The notes beneath the pieces are model-generated. The model made no database searches, had not been told where the DNA came from, and worked only from the letters and a program-made list of their open reading frames with translations. A stretch of DNA of 64,000 nucleotides. It comes from CAVVYJ01 sp963752495 (GTDB lineage Bacteria; Pseudomonadota; Gammaproteobacteria; Burkholderiales; Methylophilaceae). The DNA lies in NCBI GenBank assembly GCA_963752495.1, contig CAVVYJ010000002.1, forward strand, positions 620,001 to 684,000, written 5' to 3'. This document shows positions 62,288-64,000 of the stretch, piece by piece (the first letter of the stretch is position 1; each line of letters starts with the position of its first letter). Made by a program: the position numbers and the translations under genes.

Positions 62288-62396
62288 GGTATAAATATCT
62301 TAAACGCGGAATGTGTTATTTGATGCGGCGATTGTAAGGTTGCATTTGCTTTACACTATCTTTATCTTGAAGCTATAAAATAGAAAGTAGAAACAC

Positions 62397-63590
62397 ATGG
62401 ACTTGAAAAAAGCGGCGCTTGACTACCATCAGTTTCCAAAGCCAGGCAAGTTGAGTGTCGATTCAACTAAACCTTGCGCCACACAAGATGATTTATCTTT
62501 AGCATATACACCTGGCGTGGCCGAGCCGGTGCGTGAAATAAACGCTGACCCCGCCAATGCTTACAAATATACCAATAAAGGTAACTTGGTAGCCGTGATT
62601 ACAGATGGCACTGCTGTGTTGGGTTTGGGTAATATGGGGGCTCTGGCTAGCAAGCCAGTGATGGAAGGCAAGGCTGTTTTATTTAAGCGATTTGCCGGTA
62701 TTGACGTTTTTGATATTGAAGTTAATGCCCCAACACCTGATGCTTTTATTGAAACGGTTGTTAATATCGCGCCCACTTTTGGCGGGATTAATTTGGAAGA
62801 TATTGCAGCGCCGCATTGCTTTTATATCGAGAATGAGCTAAAAAAACGTCTCAATATTCCAGTGTTTCATGATGACCAACATGGTACGGCAGTGATTGTT
62901 GCTGCCGCACTATTAAACGCTTTGGAGCTGCAAGGTAAAACGTTGCCAACGGCAAAAATTGTGTTTTTGGGTGCGGGCGCTGCAGGATGTTCTTGTGCGA
63001 AGCTCTTAAGACGAATGGGCGCTACTAACATTACTATGACAGATAGGGCCGGCATTTTAGATAGCAATCGCAAAGATCTGCACGATAACAATCGCGAATT
63101 GGCAGTACAGGCGAGCGATAAAAAATCCCTCGCCGATGTAATGCCAGGAGCTGATGTTTTTATTGGCGTTTCTGCTAAAAATGCACTTGACCCGGAATTG
63201 ATTAAGGGGATGGCAAAAAACCCGATTATCTTTGCCTTGGCGAATCCAGATCCGGAAGTATTGCCAACTGTTGCACACGCAATTCGTGATGACATCCTCA
63301 TGGCAACAGGGCGCAGCGATTTTCCAAACCAAGTGAATAATGCGCTGTGTTTTCCATATTTGTTCCGTGGTGCGCTTGATGCCAAAGCGAAGCAAATCAC
63401 CGAGGAAATGAAAGTGGCAGCTGCCCACGCATTAAGCGAGCTCGCACGCGAGCCAGTACCTGCAGATGTTTTGGCGGCGTACAATTTAACCGAGTTAAAA
63501 TTTGGTAAAGAATATATTATTCCTAAGCCGTTCGATAAAAGACTGCTGGAGAAAGTAGCCAGCGCAGTTGCAAAGGCAGCTAAGACTTAA
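62397..63590 (+). CDS. NAD(P)-dependent malic enzyme, short type
   Basis: The 397-residue protein covers only the malic enzyme part of MaeB: YTPGVAEPVREI, DGTAVLGLGNMGALASKPVMEGKA, INLEDIAAPHCFYIE, HDDQHGTAVIVAAALLNAL and the Rossmann loop VFLGAGAAGCSCAKLL. The phosphotransacetylase-like C-terminal domain of enterobacterial MaeB is absent. It decarboxylates malate to pyruvate with NAD or NADP. sdhC follows after 10 bases, which links it to the C4-acid part of metabolism. Confidence 0.92.
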   Translation: MDLKKAALDYHQFPKPGKLSVDSTKPCATQDDLSLAYTPGVAEPVREINADPANAYKYTNKGNLVAVITDGTAVLGLGNMGALASKPVMEGKAVLFKRFAGIDVFDIEVNAPTPDAFIETVVNIAPTFGGINLEDIAAPHCFYIENELKKRLNIPVFHDDQHGTAVIVAAALLNALELQGKTLPTAKIVFLGAGAAGCSCAKLLRRMGATNITMTDRAGILDSNRKDLHDNNRELAVQASDKKSLADVMPGADVFIGVSAKNALDPELIKGMAKNPIIFALANPDPEVLPTVAHAIRDDILMATGRSDFPNQVNNALCFPYLFRGALDAKAKQITEEMKVAAAHALSELAREPVPADVLAAYNLTELKFGKEYIIPKPFDKRLLEKVASAVAKAAKT

Positions 63591-63600
63591 TTTACAGAAT

Positions 63601-63987
63601 ATGCAAAAAAAGCGCCCACAAAACAGACCTAAGAATCTAAATCTATTTACTATCCGCTTGCCAATAAATGCGGTCGTGTCGATTTTGCACCGTGTCAGCG
63701 GGATGGCGTTGTTCCTGATTTTGCCATTTGCGTTGTGGGTATTCCAGATTTCCTTGAAATCTGAAACAAGTTACTTAACGCTCTCAGCTTTGCTGCATCA
63801 TTGGTTTGCAAAGCTCATGCTTATTGGGTTGGCATGGGCTTTTTTTCATCACTTTTTTGCAGGGTTACGTCATTTGGGACAGGATGTGCATTGGATGACC
63901 TCTCTACAAAAAGCACGCTTTTCTGGCCGTGTGGTGTTATGGTTGGTGGCGATTTCTGTCGCTATTTTCGCTTGGTTTGTTTGGTGA
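63601..63987 (+). CDS. sdhC: Succinate dehydrogenase cytochrome b556 subunit
   Basis: The ATG at 63601 gives a 128-residue protein: a basic N-terminus (MQKKRPQNRPKNLNLF), the SdhC motif LHRVSGMALFLILP and the second signature HHFFAGLRHLGQDV whose His ligates heme b; three helices. It anchors the succinate dehydrogenase complex and binds quinone. sdhD, sdhA and sdhB are expected just beyond the window end. Confidence 0.93.
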   Translation: MQKKRPQNRPKNLNLFTIRLPINAVVSILHRVSGMALFLILPFALWVFQISLKSETSYLTLSALLHHWFAKLMLIGLAWAFFHHFFAGLRHLGQDVHWMTSLQKARFSGRVVLWLVAISVAIFAWFVW

Positions 63988-64000
63988 TACTTAAACTTTA

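Noticed and set aside
1..64000. tRNA, rRNA, CRISPR arrays, insertion sequences, integrases
   Set aside because: No cloverleaf-like sequence with tRNA end, no regular repeat array and no transposase or integrase frame was seen in the short gaps between genes.

Overview
The window reads as chromosomal DNA from a betaproteobacterium. Gene content and order (trpS-scpA-scpB-rluB after a PHP/YciO/M50 block; dapD, ArsC-like, dapE, prmB; surE-pcm-nlpD; a one-chain PurL), the moderate GC content and the periplasmic PQQ and cytochrome c proteins fit the order Nitrosomonadales. Methylophilaceae (Methylotenera-like) is my best guess, made from protein style and not from a database search. I see no rRNA, tRNA, CRISPR array, insertion sequence or prophage. 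Genes are tightly packed and no gene-free stretch exceeds about 300 bases.

Layout. 1-6.1 kb: end of a secreted ankyrin protein, sucD-sucC, isochorismatase-like hydrolase, a membrane c-type cytochrome, serB and ppk2. 6.1-11.9 kb (minus strand): DUF455 ferritin-like protein, then a tight five-gene periplasmic redox operon (cytochrome c and flavoprotein of an FCSD-type sulfide dehydrogenase, PQQ sugar dehydrogenase, an unknown secreted protein, an SMP-30-like lipoprotein), headed by a second secreted ankyrin protein. 12-19 kb (minus): purL, an FTR1 iron permease with a good Fur box, a PpiC-type isomerase, bolA, yciI, yciB/ispZ. 19-25 kb (plus): PHP phosphatase, YciO, M50 protease, trpS, scpA, scpB, rluB. 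25-35 kb (minus): prmB, dapE, ArsC-like protein, an MHYT-like/GGDEF/EAL protein, dapD, an M48 lipoprotein, kup, xseA. 35-46 kb (plus, mostly): dsbB, cysM, a ydbH-ynbE-ydbL set, a monooxygenase-like gene, an unknown gene behind a sigma-54-type promoter, a PolB-like exonuclease, rlmD, DoxX (minus), amt behind a second sigma-54-type promoter, two small unknown genes. 45-51 kb: oligopeptide-binding protein, L,D-transpeptidase, two peptide ABC permeases, a methyltransferase and nagZ, a set suggesting cell-wall peptide handling. 51-57 kb: YccA/Bax-inhibitor, DUF465 protein, tadA, PsiE, pirin, YceI, old yellow enzyme, nitroreductase, thioredoxin. 57-64 kb: nlpD-pcm-surE, DUF2069, wrbA, purB (minus), then malic enzyme and sdhC (plus).

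The most striking property is a cluster of reading-frame breaks between about 25.7 and 55 kb (prmB, kup, cysM, ydbL, a monooxygenase-like gene, rlmD, the peptide-binding protein, the L,D-transpeptidase, old yellow enzyme). Every break is a one- or two-base indel and the family sequence resumes immediately in another frame. Housekeeping genes outside this stretch are clean. This fits local assembly error better than gene decay, although decay cannot be excluded from one sequence.

Regulatory reading. Two promoters have an FNR/CRP-type box centred at -41.5 from the start site implied by a well-placed -10 (ppk2 and the DUF465 gene). Two have -24/-12 sigma-54 elements (amt and an unknown 158-residue protein). 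One has a Fur box (FTR1). Several strong intrinsic terminators mark operon ends.
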